Source: Clostridia bacterium (GTDB lineage Bacteria; Bacillota; Clostridia; Lachnospirales; Lachnospiraceae). From it: a DNA stretch of 64,000 nt. The position numbers were made by a program, and so were the translations under genes. A model generated the notes under the pieces. The model did no database searches. It was not told the origin of the DNA and saw nothing but the letters and a program-made list of their open reading frames with translations. Shown here one piece after another: positions 52,364 through 61,393 of the stretch. How positions within the stretch are numbered: the first letter of the stretch is position 1; every line of letters begins with the position of its first letter. The stretch is from NCBI GenBank assembly GCA_910575245.1, contig CAJTEN010000004.1, positions 124,001-188,000 of the forward strand, in the 5' to 3' direction.

Positions 52364-53359
52364 TCAGAAATCGGTGGTGGAGCGTCTGATCAGATGACAT
52401 TTGACCATTTGTTTCTGCTTGACAGTACTTCCGCCAAGCAGTGCCATGATCGAGTCGATCGTTGTCTTGCACAGTACTTCGACTCTGTTGTCGATTGAAG
52501 TAAGTTCGGGCTCACAACAGATCGAAAGTTCGGAATTATTGTAGCCTACGACACTGATTTCTCCCGGTACGCGCATTCCGCGTGCACGGATGTATTTCAA
52601 CGCGCCGACGGCAAGTTCGTCCGTGGCGGCGATCACACTGTCGAAGTTCAGGCTGCGCTGACGAAGAAGCATGTCTCTGGTGGCATAAATTGCGTTATCC
52701 GGATAGAGGATCAGCTTCTGGTTTACCGGAATGCCATGCTCCTTCAGGGCGGATTCATATCCCCTTAACTTACTCATTGCACTGTAAGAGTGGGCATTGG
52801 AGAGAAAAAGGATTTCCCGCCTGCCGGTAAAAAGTAATTCTTCTGTCACGTCGTAGACAGCCTGAAAATCATCGGCCAGCACACTGTAAATATTGCTGCC
52901 TTCCATAGAGCCATTGATCAGGAAAACCGGAAGTTTTTCGGCAACATTATGCAGATATCCGTTTTGCTCTGGCGTGTCGTATGTGTATTCGGAACCGACC
53001 ATGATGAGAGCGTCGATCTGTTTCTTAAGAATCCGTTCGACAGTCTGCTGCTTGTCTTCCTCGTCATATCCGCTGCAGTACAGAATACAGTCATAACCAT
53101 AGCCCTGCAGGTTCTTCTCCAGATAGGATACCGCGTTGGCCATATAGATATCAGCCACGTCAGGACAGACAATCCCTAATGTGTTCATGGAGCCAAGCCC
53201 CAGTCCCCGGGCGAAAGCGTTGGGCGTGTAGCCGTTGTCTTCCATAACCTGGCGCACTTTATCCTTGGTCCGCTCGCTGACCTTGGGGCTGTCGTTCACG
53301 ACTCTTGATACTGTGGCGATAGATACGCCGGCCAATTTTGCAATGTCATAAATATTCAT
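52364..53359 (-). CDS. LacI-family regulator of hexuronate genes
   Basis: 331 aa. Helix-turn-helix NIYDIAKLAGVSIATVSRVVND at residues 2-23, effector domain with LGIVCPDVADIYMA, DALIMVGSEYTY, VAATDELAVGAL-like IAATDELAVGALKY and ISVVGYNNSELS. The 5' region holds its own promoter (TTGCAC-16-TATAAT) followed by the palindrome AGTGTAAGCGCTTACACT, so it is probably autoregulated. A second copy of that site covers the uxaA promoter. It acts like the known Firmicutes uronate repressors of the LacI family. Confidence 0.93.
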   Translation of the reverse strand: MNIYDIAKLAGVSIATVSRVVNDSPKVSERTKDKVRQVMEDNGYTPNAFARGLGLGSMNTLGIVCPDVADIYMANAVSYLEKNLQGYGYDCILYCSGYDEEDKQQTVERILKKQIDALIMVGSEYTYDTPEQNGYLHNVAEKLPVFLINGSMEGSNIYSVLADDFQAVYDVTEELLFTGRREILFLSNAHSYSAMSKLRGYESALKEHGIPVNQKLILYPDNAIYATRDMLLRQRSLNFDSVIAATDELAVGALKYIRARGMRVPGEISVVGYNNSELSICCEPELTSIDNRVEVLCKTTIDSIMALLGGSTVKQKQMVKCHLIRRSTTDF

Positions 53360-53389
53360 AATCTTAGTCCCACTTCCGCAATCCGTAAC

Positions 53390-53475
53390 GGTTCAGATAT
53401 AACAGTTCAGCCCAGGTCTTTGCATTTACTGCATAGTCCGTAACAGGGAAGCCGAAGGCTGAACCGTTACTGAAA
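53390..53475. repeat. Palindromic repeat GTAACGGTTCAG...CTGAACCGTTAC
   Basis: Left GTAACGGTTCAG and a second AACAGTTCAGCC, right GGCTGAACCGTTAC, around a centre with TTTGCATTTACTGCA. Shares its arms with the hosts of MITE copies B and D, and its centre with the reverse strand of 47297-47340. It is an empty copy of the MITE's favoured target. Confidence 0.6.
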
Positions 53476-53497
53476 TCCATCAATTCATTTCATTCGG

Positions 53498-53515
53498 AGT
53501 GTAAGCGCTTACACT
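53498..53515. promoter_or_regulatory. LacI-type operator (perfect 18 bp palindrome) at the lacI promoter
   Basis: AGTGTAAGCGCTTACACT is an exact palindrome immediately downstream of the minus-strand promoter (-35 TTGCAC 53545-53550, -10 TATAAT 53523-53528). Binding there would repress lacI-uxaC. Confidence 0.8.
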
Positions 53516-53522
53516 TAATGTA

Positions 53523-53550
53523 ATTATAGCATTTGCAGAGAACAGTGCAA
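53523..53550 (-). promoter_or_regulatory. Promoter of lacI-uxaC
   Basis: Minus-strand -35 TTGCAC, 16 bases, -10 TATAAT, followed by the palindromic operator. Confidence 0.65.
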
Positions 53551-53633
53551 TTCTTTTTTGTAGTGATAATAGCTAATGTTTAAAGAGAGAAATTATGTAT
53601 AATAGAGAAAAGGCGAAAGAATTCAGAATAATA

Positions 53634-53679
53634 TTGACTTTAAATATGGAAGAAGGTAATTTTGGTGTAAGCACTTACA
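53634..53679 (+). promoter_or_regulatory. Promoter and operator of uxaA-uxaB
   Basis: -35 TTGACT (53634-53639), 17 bases, -10 TAATTT (53657-53662). The operator TGTAAGCACTTACA (53666-53679) covers the expected transcription start; its arms TGTAAG/CTTACA equal those of the 53498 palindrome. Confidence 0.75.
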
Positions 53680-53854
53680 TTTTCAAGAACGTGTCAGTCG
53701 GGCAATTGTATTAAAAGTAGAAACAAAGGATACAGCAAGAAAGTGTGTAACAACAAAGCACATAGCTACAGAGTGTATAGCAACGAAGTATATGGCAGTC
53801 TCCGGCCGGTATATGGCACGGATCTGTGAGGCAGAGAGGGGGACTGTATTTATT

Positions 53855-55375
53855 ATGCAGGCTTTTTTAAGAATTCATCCAGATGATAAGGTGGCAGTGG
53901 CGTTGGAACCACTGAGTGCACATAGTGAGATATCAATGGATGGAGAGGAAATCGTGTTATTGGAGGATATCCCACAGGGGCATAAATTCGCACTGTGTGA
54001 TATTGGAGAAGGAGAGGAAGTAATCAAGTACGGAGCGCCGGTCGGTATTGCGAAGAGTGAGATCAGGAGAGGATCCTGGGTGCATACGCACAATATGAAG
54101 ACGGGGCTGGGAGGCCTGCTTACCTACACATATGAACCGCAGACTGGCGGAATGCAGGCTCAGGAGGCTCGGACAAGTGCGGAAAATTCCCGGAAATCAC
54201 AGGCAGGGCATTGTTTCCGGGGATTCCGAAGACCCGACGGAAAAGTGGGAGTCCGCAATGAGATATGGATCATTCCTACGGTGGGGTGTGTCAACAATGT
54301 GGCCGCCGCGATCGAAAAGAGAACGCAGGCTTGCGTGAAAGGTTCCGTAGAGGCGGTCACGGCTTTCGCCCACCCTTACGGCTGCTCCCAGATGGGTGAG
54401 GATCAGGAGAATACCAGACGGATCCTGGCAGACCTGATCAGGCATCCCAATGCCGGCGGCGTCCTGGTGCTGGGGCTTGGGTGCGAAAACAGCAACATAG
54501 ATGTGCTGAAGGAATATATCGGGGCATATGATCCGGAGCGGGTGAAGTTTCTGGTTTCCCAGGAAGCGGAGGATGAAATAGAGAATGGCGTGAAAATAGT
54601 GGAAGCACTTACAGAGTATGCGGGACGTTTCAGCCGGACACAGATACCCTGCAGCGAATTGATCATAGGAGTGAAGTGCGGCGGTTCTGACGGGCTTTCC
54701 GGCATTACGGCCAATCCGACAGTCGGCATGTTTTCTGATCTGCTGATTGCGGGCGGCGGAACGACGATCCTCACGGAAGTGCCGGAAATGTTCGGTGCAG
54801 AGACACTTCTGATGAACCGATGTGAGAATGAAGAACTGTTTGAAAAGACGGTTGCATTGATCAATGACTTCAAGAATTATTTTACCAGCCATAACCAGAC
54901 GATCTATGAGAATCCGTCTCCGGGGAACAAGAAGGGCGGGATTTCGACTCTGGAGGATAAATCCCTTGGGTGTACGCAGAAGTCCGGCTCGTCCCCTGTC
55001 AGAGGTGTACTGGCCTACGGAGAGACGGTGGAAGAGAAGGGGTTAAATCTGCTGAGTGCACCGGGGAATGATCTGGTGGCGTCTACGGCGCTTGCGGCTT
55101 CGGGAGCACACATTGTATTGTTTACCACCGGCAGGGGAACCCCCTTTGCTTCTCCGGTGCCGACGGTGAAGATTTCCAGTAATTCTCCTCTTTATGAGCA
55201 TAAGAAGAACTGGATTGATTTTAACTGTGGCGATATGGTGAATGGGAAGACGCTGGAGGAATTGGGAGAAGAGCTTTTCCGGTATGTGATGGAGGTTGCC
55301 TCCGGAAGGAAAGTGAAGTCGGAGGAGAACGGGTTCCATGATATGGCGATTTTTAAGCAGGGAGTGACGCTTTAA
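53855..55375 (+). CDS. uxaA: Altronate dehydratase
   Basis: 506 aa from ATG 53855 (MQAFLRIHPDDKVAVAL). N-terminal SAF domain (about 1-90, DIPQGHKFALCDIGEGEEVIKYG) and the large C-terminal catalytic domain with AFAHPYGCSQMGEDQENTRR, GLGCENSNID and VGVKCGGSDGLSG-type iron-site motifs. Converts D-altronate to 2-keto-3-deoxy-D-gluconate. The ribosome binding site is poor and distant (GAGGGGG), so the start is the least certain point. Followed 79 bases later by uxaB. Confidence 0.95.
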   Translation: MQAFLRIHPDDKVAVALEPLSAHSEISMDGEEIVLLEDIPQGHKFALCDIGEGEEVIKYGAPVGIAKSEIRRGSWVHTHNMKTGLGGLLTYTYEPQTGGMQAQEARTSAENSRKSQAGHCFRGFRRPDGKVGVRNEIWIIPTVGCVNNVAAAIEKRTQACVKGSVEAVTAFAHPYGCSQMGEDQENTRRILADLIRHPNAGGVLVLGLGCENSNIDVLKEYIGAYDPERVKFLVSQEAEDEIENGVKIVEALTEYAGRFSRTQIPCSELIIGVKCGGSDGLSGITANPTVGMFSDLLIAGGGTTILTEVPEMFGAETLLMNRCENEELFEKTVALINDFKNYFTSHNQTIYENPSPGNKKGGISTLEDKSLGCTQKSGSSPVRGVLAYGETVEEKGLNLLSAPGNDLVASTALAASGAHIVLFTTGRGTPFASPVPTVKISSNSPLYEHKKNWIDFNCGDMVNGKTLEELGEELFRYVMEVASGRKVKSEENGFHDMAIFKQGVTL

Positions 55376-55454
55376 GAGGATAAGAACGTTTTCTGAATCC
55401 GGGAGCGCAGTATATTGGAAGTGAAAGATTGTATAGGAAAAAGGAGAGGAACAG

Positions 55455-56945
55455 ATGAAAACATTATCCTATAAAACATTAGAGGAATTAAACTACGATG
55501 GTTATCTTTTGAAAGAGGCGCCGGAGCGTGTGCTGCAGTTCGGGGAAGGGAATTTTCTCCGTGCCTTTGTGGATTACTTTATTGATGTGATGAATGAAAG
55601 GGCGGGGTTCAATTCCAAGATTGTCCTGGTGCAGCCGATTGAGGGCGGAGACAGGATACGGCAGTTTATCAATGAGCAGGAGGGGCTTTATACGCTGTTA
55701 CTGCGGGGAAATGAGAACGGGCGGAAAGTGAATGATAAGAGGGTGATCTCCAGTGTCAGCCGCTGTCTGAACCCGTACAATGAATATGAGGAATATATGG
55801 CGTGCGCACAGAATCCGGATCTTCGGTTTATTGCCTGCAATACGACGGAGGCAGGGATCTGCTATGATGAGTCCTGTCAGTTTGAAGACCGGCCGGCGTC
55901 CGGCTATCCCGGAAAGCTGACGCAGTTTTTGTACGCAAGATATCAGAAATTCGGCGCAGAGGAAGGAAAAGGTTTCGTGATCCTTTCCTGTGAGTTGATC
56001 GATAATAATGGCAAAGAATTGGAGAAATGCGTGCTGCAGTATGCGAAGCAGTGGAATCTGGGAGATGATTTTACGGAATGGATCCGGAAGGAGAATATCT
56101 TCTGCTCCACGCTGGTGGACCGTATTGTGACCGGCTATCCGGCAAAGGAGGCGGATGCGATCTGCGAAGAGCTGGGGTATCGGGACAATGTGATCGATAC
56201 GGGCGAGGTGTTCGGCTTCTGGGTGATCGAGGGGCCGGAGAGCCTGAAAGAGGAGCTTCCCTTCGAGAAAGCAGGGCTTCCGGTGCTGATTACGGATGAC
56301 CATAAACCTTATAAGCAGCGTAAGGTGCGTATCCTGAACGGTGCGCATACCTCCATGGTATTGGGTGCATTTCTGGCCGGACAGGATATTGTCAGAGACT
56401 GTATGAAGGATGGCGTGATACGGGGATTTATGAATAAGACGGTCTATGAGGAGATTATTCCTACGCTGGACCTTCCGGAGCAGGAAGTGGCGGACTTCGC
56501 GGAAGCGGTGACCGACCGTTTCAACAATCCGTTTATCGATCATGCACTGCTTGCAATCTCGCTCAACTCCACGTCCAAATGGAAAGCGAGAGTAATGCCG
56601 TCTTTCAAAGGATATGTGGAGAAATACGGAAAACTGCCGAAATGCATTACGGCTTCCCTGGCGTTCTACATTGCATTTTACAGAGGGGTACGGCTTGACG
56701 GGGACGGATTCACCGGTCTTCGGGGTGAGGAAGAGTATGCGATTAAGGACAACCGGTTTATCCTGGAATTTTATTACGCTCACAGAGGGGATGATTCCCG
56801 TGCCATTGCGGAGGCGGTTCTTTCCAATACGGAGTTCTGGGGAGAGGATCTGACAAGGTATGATGGCCTTGTGGAGAAAGTGGCAGCAGATCTGCAGGTC
56901 ATTGAAGAACAGGGGGCTTATGAGCTGATGAGACGATACCGCTAA
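55455..56945 (+). CDS. uxaB: Tagaturonate reductase
   Basis: 496 aa, mannitol-dehydrogenase superfamily. N-terminal Rossmann domain starting VLQFGEGNFLRAFVDYFID (about residues 26-44), TEAGICYD, then the catalytic segment DDHKPYKQRKVRILNGAHTSM (Lys and Asn-Gly-Ala-His). NADH-dependent reduction of D-tagaturonate to D-altronate. AAAAGGAGAGGAACAG precedes the ATG. Operon with uxaA. No uxuA/uxuB or kdg genes are in the window. Confidence 0.95.
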   Translation: MKTLSYKTLEELNYDGYLLKEAPERVLQFGEGNFLRAFVDYFIDVMNERAGFNSKIVLVQPIEGGDRIRQFINEQEGLYTLLLRGNENGRKVNDKRVISSVSRCLNPYNEYEEYMACAQNPDLRFIACNTTEAGICYDESCQFEDRPASGYPGKLTQFLYARYQKFGAEEGKGFVILSCELIDNNGKELEKCVLQYAKQWNLGDDFTEWIRKENIFCSTLVDRIVTGYPAKEADAICEELGYRDNVIDTGEVFGFWVIEGPESLKEELPFEKAGLPVLITDDHKPYKQRKVRILNGAHTSMVLGAFLAGQDIVRDCMKDGVIRGFMNKTVYEEIIPTLDLPEQEVADFAEAVTDRFNNPFIDHALLAISLNSTSKWKARVMPSFKGYVEKYGKLPKCITASLAFYIAFYRGVRLDGDGFTGLRGEEEYAIKDNRFILEFYYAHRGDDSRAIAEAVLSNTEFWGEDLTRYDGLVEKVAADLQVIEEQGAYELMRRYR

Positions 56946-56967
56946 GAACATCGCCGCAAATCCAAAA

Positions 56968-57005
56968 CTTCTTCTGCATCTGCCCGCATTTGCATGCAGA
57001 AGAAG
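56968..57005. terminator. 12 bp perfect hairpin after uxaB
   Basis: CTTCTTCTGCAT (56968-56979) and ATGCAGAAGAAG (56994-57005) are exact complements. The U tract (TTTTGG) follows only on the minus strand, so as a terminator it may act mainly on transcripts from the LacI pseudogene side; on the plus strand it may protect the uxaB mRNA end. Confidence 0.5.
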
Positions 57006-57163
57006 CTATCGCAGCGTTTCCTTGCTGGTATACCGTCCTGATAATATCGTCAATCTTCGCTCCTTCCAGGCCGGTCTCATTGATGGGAGCCGTGCGGGAG
57101 ACGTTTTCGATCAGTCGGGCGGCGGTGATTTCATCCTTTCGGAAACGGTAAGGGGAGCGTGCC

Positions 57164-58304
57164 TCATTGACGGACCGTTAAGGCTTCAGCGGTACTTCCG
57201 CCATATACATAAGTGACGGGAAAGCATACTAACGGCGGTTTCAAGGACGTATTGTCCTGAAGAAGAAGTTCAACGCACATTTCTGCAATTTCCTGAACCG
57301 GCTGTACGATCGTAGAACATATATAATCAATGTTTCCGACAGAGCGTATGCCATCGAAACCAATGACCTGGACATCTTCAGGAACCAATGTCATTAAGTT
57401 AAGTCTATACACAGCGTCTGATATGATAGGATTCTCCTGAGGGCCATTGGAAAACGCCGGTACTTAATGAGGTTTTTCACGAATTTAGTACCGCTGCGTT
57501 TGGAACTGAGCGAAAGCGCGTCCTTAGGAGATTCCTATCATGTCAGGCGCGTCCGGCTTAACTTAATGACATTGCTTCAGGAACTCTTTGATGCAGCCTG
57601 CGTAATGTTTTAATGACGTAATATGCAAGGCTGTCCGTCACACAGAATATTCCGTCAAAAGATAATTTCCCCTCATGAATATTCTCTGCAAGAAATTTAT
57701 CAAATTCTTCAAAAGGCTCTCCGTCATTTATAAGTTTCATCTCATATTTCAGCCCGAGGGAAAGACAGGCGTTTTCAAAACCGGCTCTTCGTTTATCGGG
57801 TTCATTTTCCAAAGAAGAGCCAATTCGTAAAAAAACGAGATTTTTACAGCCAAGGTCAGCCAGTTTGCTGGCGGCGAGTTGTCCGCCGGCAAAATTGTCA
57901 CTGGTTACACATGGGATCTTAGGATTTATCGAACGGTCAATGGATACAAAGGATGTGCTTTCCTCAATGACCAGATTGGGATTGTAGGTCAGGCCAATAA
58001 TCCCGTCCACTTTATTTTGCTGTACCATGGTGACATATTCCTGCTCCTGGCCTGAATCATAGTCGGTGGAACAGAGCAGCATCCGATATTTCCTTTTTAG
58101 CAGAGCGAGGTTAATGTGATAGACAAGCGATGCAAAAAAGGGCTCCTGTGTATTAGGAATCAGAAGGGCAATGGTATGCGTTTTATTTGCCTTGAGCCCC
58201 TGTGCATAGCTGTTGACCTGATAGTTCAGTTTTTTGATGGCATTCTCCACACAGATTTTGTAGGAATTGCCTACAGGCAGACCGTTGACGACTTTAGATA
58301 CTGT
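57164..58304 (-). pseudogene. LacI-family regulator, 5'-truncated and split by a MITE
   Basis: Close paralogue of the LacI at 20245-21267: VVNGLPVGNSYKICVENAIKKLNYQVNSYAQ, NKVDGIIGLTYNPNL and TSDNFAGGQLAASKLADLGCKN align almost residue by residue. The homology begins in the middle of the helix-turn-helix (TVSKVVNG at 58304), so the first recognition residues are lost where a LamG fragment abuts. MITE copy C then interrupts RVPE (57585 side) and DVQVIGFDGIRS (57370 side). Removing the element and one target duplication restores the frame. Non-functional. Confidence 0.92.
57386..57574 (-). mobile_element. MITE copy C, 189 bp, inserted in a lacI gene
   Basis: Perfect 18 bp terminal repeats (CAATGTCATTAAGTTAAG and its complement) and a perfect 10 bp target duplication CTTCAGGAAC at 57376-57385 and 57575-57584. 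Opposite orientation to copies A and B. The paralogous intact lacI gene gives the pre-insertion state and fixes the element's ends. Confidence 0.95.
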
Positions 58305-58748
58305 TATGCCGACCAGGGAGATGGCCTGTTTTCCTTCTTTGATCTGGAAAGAAAAGAAGGACTTTATGTACAGATCAAAAAGCAGGGGAAAATACAGGTT
58401 GGTTTTGGAAGCGGCTGGGGATTGTTTACGTTTCAATCCATCAATGCGAATGCCGTGAAGAAGGCCTTTAATATCATTACGGTGGTTTTCAGGCAGGTGG
58501 AAGGCTGGTGCGACCTCTATGTGAATGGCATATTGTCTAACCGGAAACAGTTCCCGAGGCATATGCGGATAAAGTGGCCGCAGCAGGATGCTTACCTGGG
58601 AAAATACGTAGATCATACGGATTATAAAGAGAATGCCAAAGCGGGATGTTTTTACGGATTTATGAAGGGTGTATTATCATCGGAAGCGAAGCTTTATTTG
58701 AGCTGTTACTATATTTCCTCAATGAGAAGACAGCAAGTTCTGACGTAG
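58305..58748 (+). pseudogene. LamG/concanavalin-like domain fragment of a carbohydrate-active protein
   Basis: Frame without a start: LFSFFDLERKEGLYVQI, GKIQVGFGSGWGLFTFQS, VVFRQVEGWCDLYVNGILSN and YLGKYVDHTDY, a Laminin_G_3-like beta-sandwich as found within multidomain glycosidases. The 5' end is cut exactly where the LacI pseudogene is cut. Ends at TAG 58748. Confidence 0.6.
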
Positions 58749-58798
58749 GCAGGGGTCATATTGTATAAAAAACCGCATGTAAAGATGATTTTGTGTGA

Positions 58799-58827
58799 TT
58801 GCACCGAAAAGAGCGGAATGCTACAAT
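58799..58827 (+). promoter_or_regulatory. Promoter of the AraC gene
   Basis: -35 TTGCAC (58799-58804), 17 bases, -10 TACAAT (58822-58827). Confidence 0.6.
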
Positions 58828-58874
58828 AGAAAGGTAAAGTAAGCATAACATGAATTCACTTGGACGGTGCAGGT

Positions 58875-59774
58875 ATGAGCAATAACAATATGCAGTATGA
58901 AAAAGGGCTTCAGATCATTGAATTCTGGAACGGATTATTTTTCAGTATCCGTCAGATTGATAATGAATCTACCCGTGATCAGAACAACAGGATCACCGAT
59001 GTGCTGGAGCATTGGCATCCGGAAGTGGAGATCATATATACGTTTTTGGGACATGCGCAGCACTATATTGACGGACAGGTTTATACCGCATATCCCGGCA
59101 GTCTGTTTGTGATCAATTCCCAGAGCATACACAAGGTGGTTTCCGATCCGGAGGCCTTTGAATCTGCGGATGTGGTCGCAGTGGTGGTGCATGTAAAATA
59201 TGAGATATTAAAATTCCTGATTCCGGATATGGACGAAAAATATTTTGCCACAGAGATTAAGGAAGATTCCGGAGAGGTCAGTGAGATCGTGGAACGGCTG
59301 ACATGTCTGCGCAGGGAGCATGACGGGGAGCTTTCCTACCATCATTTTCTTGTCAACAGTCTGCTGAATAAATTGCTGTATCTGGTCTGTAAGAACGGCC
59401 TTAAGGAGAAAAACAGTATTGTCACGATCGGCTGTAAGAAGAACACGGATACACTCAGGGGTATTTTGGAGTATGTGTCGGCTCATTACAGAGAACCCGT
59501 TCAGCAGATGGAGATTGCCAGGGAATTTTTCTTTACCAAGGAATCTTTTTCCAGATTTTTTAAGAAAAATACCGGCATGACTTTTGGAGAATATCTGCGG
59601 TTATACCGTGTTAAAATGGCGCGAAAGGAATTGGTTGAAAGCGACAGGCTGATCCTGGACATAGCGGTCGACAATGGATTTTCGGATGCGAGGGGCTTTA
59701 TCAATACTTTTAAATCAGTATATGGAACCTCTCCTCTGCAATATCGTAAACAGTACAGAGATGGAACGGTTTAG
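58875..59774 (+). CDS. AraC-family regulator with cupin sensor domain
   Basis: 299 aa from ATG 58875 (MSNNNMQYEKG); the frame opens with a TTG 15 bases earlier, and ATG 58890 is also possible as the ribosome binding site is weak (CAGGT). N-terminal AraC_binding cupin (HWHPEVEIIYTFLGHAQHYIDG and PGSLFVINSQSIHKV) and two C-terminal helix-turn-helices (MEIAREFFFTKESFSRFFKK; LDIAVDNGFSDARGFINTFK). First gene of the decarboxylase/tannase cluster and probably its activator. Confidence 0.92.
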   Translation: MSNNNMQYEKGLQIIEFWNGLFFSIRQIDNESTRDQNNRITDVLEHWHPEVEIIYTFLGHAQHYIDGQVYTAYPGSLFVINSQSIHKVVSDPEAFESADVVAVVVHVKYEILKFLIPDMDEKYFATEIKEDSGEVSEIVERLTCLRREHDGELSYHHFLVNSLLNKLLYLVCKNGLKEKNSIVTIGCKKNTDTLRGILEYVSAHYREPVQQMEIAREFFFTKESFSRFFKKNTGMTFGEYLRLYRVKMARKELVESDRLILDIAVDNGFSDARGFINTFKSVYGTSPLQYRKQYRDGTV

Positions 59775-59828
59775 CTTTTTACCGTTCTGCGAGTAAACTG
59801 ATCTCTGTACGAATTGTATAAATTGTAC

Positions 59829-59867
59829 AAAATGCACTCTTGATTTTTGGAAGGGTGCATTTTTTTG
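59829..59867 (+). terminator. Rho-independent terminator after the AraC gene
   Basis: AATGCAC-CTT pairs with AAG-GTGCATT followed by TTTTTT. Separates the regulator from the transporter gene. Confidence 0.8.
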
Positions 59868-59979
59868 TAATTTTTCGGGTAATTTGCGTAAAGAAATGAT
59901 GGCGACATTTGGTTATAGTAATTACAGGATTCAAGTGCGCGCTTACGTTAAACCGGAAAAATGCATAAGGAGGAAAGAA

Positions 59980-61314
59980 ATGAATACGAATTCTACAAAA
60001 ATACCGATGTGGAAAAAGATATGCTATGGATGCGGGGCAGGCGGCGGAAATGTTATGAGTACTTTGCTGGCGGCATTTCTGCTGGGCTATTACACGGATA
60101 CGGCGGGAATCGCGGCAGCAGCGATCGGAACGATGTTTCTCTTATCCCGTCTTCTGGACGGGGTTACGGATCTGGTCATGGGCGGTATCGTGGATAAGAC
60201 CAGGACGAAGTGGGGCAAGGCCCGCCCGTGGCTGGTGGTTTCCGCGCCACTTATGGTGATCGGGATCATCCTGATCCTGAATGTACCGCAGGGGTTCAGT
60301 CAGGCTATGAAATTAGTGTATGCCTATATTACATATATTTTTCTTAACTGCGTGGTCTATACAATTTTCGGAATTGCCCATTCGGCGCTTTTGGCACGTA
60401 TGACCCGTGACTTTAAAGACAGGAATACCACCTCCACTATATCTTCGATCTGCAACAATGCGGTGGGACTTGTTGTAGGAACAGCGATCACGGCTCTGCA
60501 GCTTAATTTTGGCTGGGGTGTGACCAGCGTGATCCTAGGGATTGCGGCCGGAGTGCTGATCCTGATTCCCGGGCTTACTTGTAATGAGATGGAGGATACA
60601 GGTGAAAATAAAGTAAAGAATGAGATACCGCTGAAAGAACAGCTTCCGGCAGTATTGAAAAACAAATATTTCTGGCTGTGTCTCCTGATCGGCGCCTTTA
60701 CTCTGTTGATGAATGCAAACGCGATCGCGGCACAGGTGTATTACTGTAACGTTGTGCTGGGGGATCCGATGTATATGGCTACGCTGATGAGCATTGGACA
60801 GCTGCCGGGTATCATCATCCTGTTTTTCATGCCCTATTTTTCTAATAAATTCTCAAAGAGAGTTTTCATGAGTTTCGGCGGAATCCTGCTGATCGCGGGC
60901 TTCTGTCTGATCGGTATCGCGGATACGAACCGGACGCTTCTGCTTGCGGGAACAATACTCAGATCTATCGGTGTCGGGCCGATGTTTGCAGGTATTTACG
61001 CATTTATCGCGGATGCGGCGGACTATGGAGAGTGGAAATACGGCGTGCGTTCGGAAGGGCTTATGGCTTCTTCACAGTCTATCGGTTCGAAGATCGGCAT
61101 CGGTTTGGGTTCCGGTGTTACTGCCTGGATACTGGCCTTTGTGGGATATGATGCGGCAGCGGCAGCGCAGTCTGCAACCGTAGTTTCCGGAATCCGGTTT
61201 ACTTATGGGTGGCTGGGTGCGATCTTCAGTGTACTGCTCCTGCTCTTCGTATGGATGATGGATGTGGAGAAGTATCTTCCGGAGATTCGTAAGAGTCAGC
61301 CGCAGAAACGGTGA
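59980..61314 (+). CDS. GPH-family (MelB-like) cation symporter
   Basis: 444 aa from ATG 59980 (MNTNSTKIPMWKK), with AAGGAGG 8 bases upstream. About 12 membrane helices. GPH motifs are present: CGAGGGNVMSTLLAAFLLGYYTD in helix 1 and GGIVDKTRTKWGKARPW in the first cytoplasmic loop. The Asp-x-x-x-Asp-type cation site residues in helix 2 (LDGVTDLVMG) are kept. GPH carriers import glycosides and uronides with Na+ or H+. Here it probably imports the substrate of the decarboxylase or tannase-like enzyme encoded downstream. Confidence 0.9.
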   Translation: MNTNSTKIPMWKKICYGCGAGGGNVMSTLLAAFLLGYYTDTAGIAAAAIGTMFLLSRLLDGVTDLVMGGIVDKTRTKWGKARPWLVVSAPLMVIGIILILNVPQGFSQAMKLVYAYITYIFLNCVVYTIFGIAHSALLARMTRDFKDRNTTSTISSICNNAVGLVVGTAITALQLNFGWGVTSVILGIAAGVLILIPGLTCNEMEDTGENKVKNEIPLKEQLPAVLKNKYFWLCLLIGAFTLLMNANAIAAQVYYCNVVLGDPMYMATLMSIGQLPGIIILFFMPYFSNKFSKRVFMSFGGILLIAGFCLIGIADTNRTLLLAGTILRSIGVGPMFAGIYAFIADAADYGEWKYGVRSEGLMASSQSIGSKIGIGLGSGVTAWILAFVGYDAAAAAQSATVVSGIRFTYGWLGAIFSVLLLLFVWMMDVEKYLPEIRKSQPQKR

Positions 61315-61393
61315 GAGGGAACCAAAACTGGAAATATGAAAAAGGAATGGCCTGCTGTACGGAGTCGGACAGCAGGCAGAAAGGAAGAAAATT

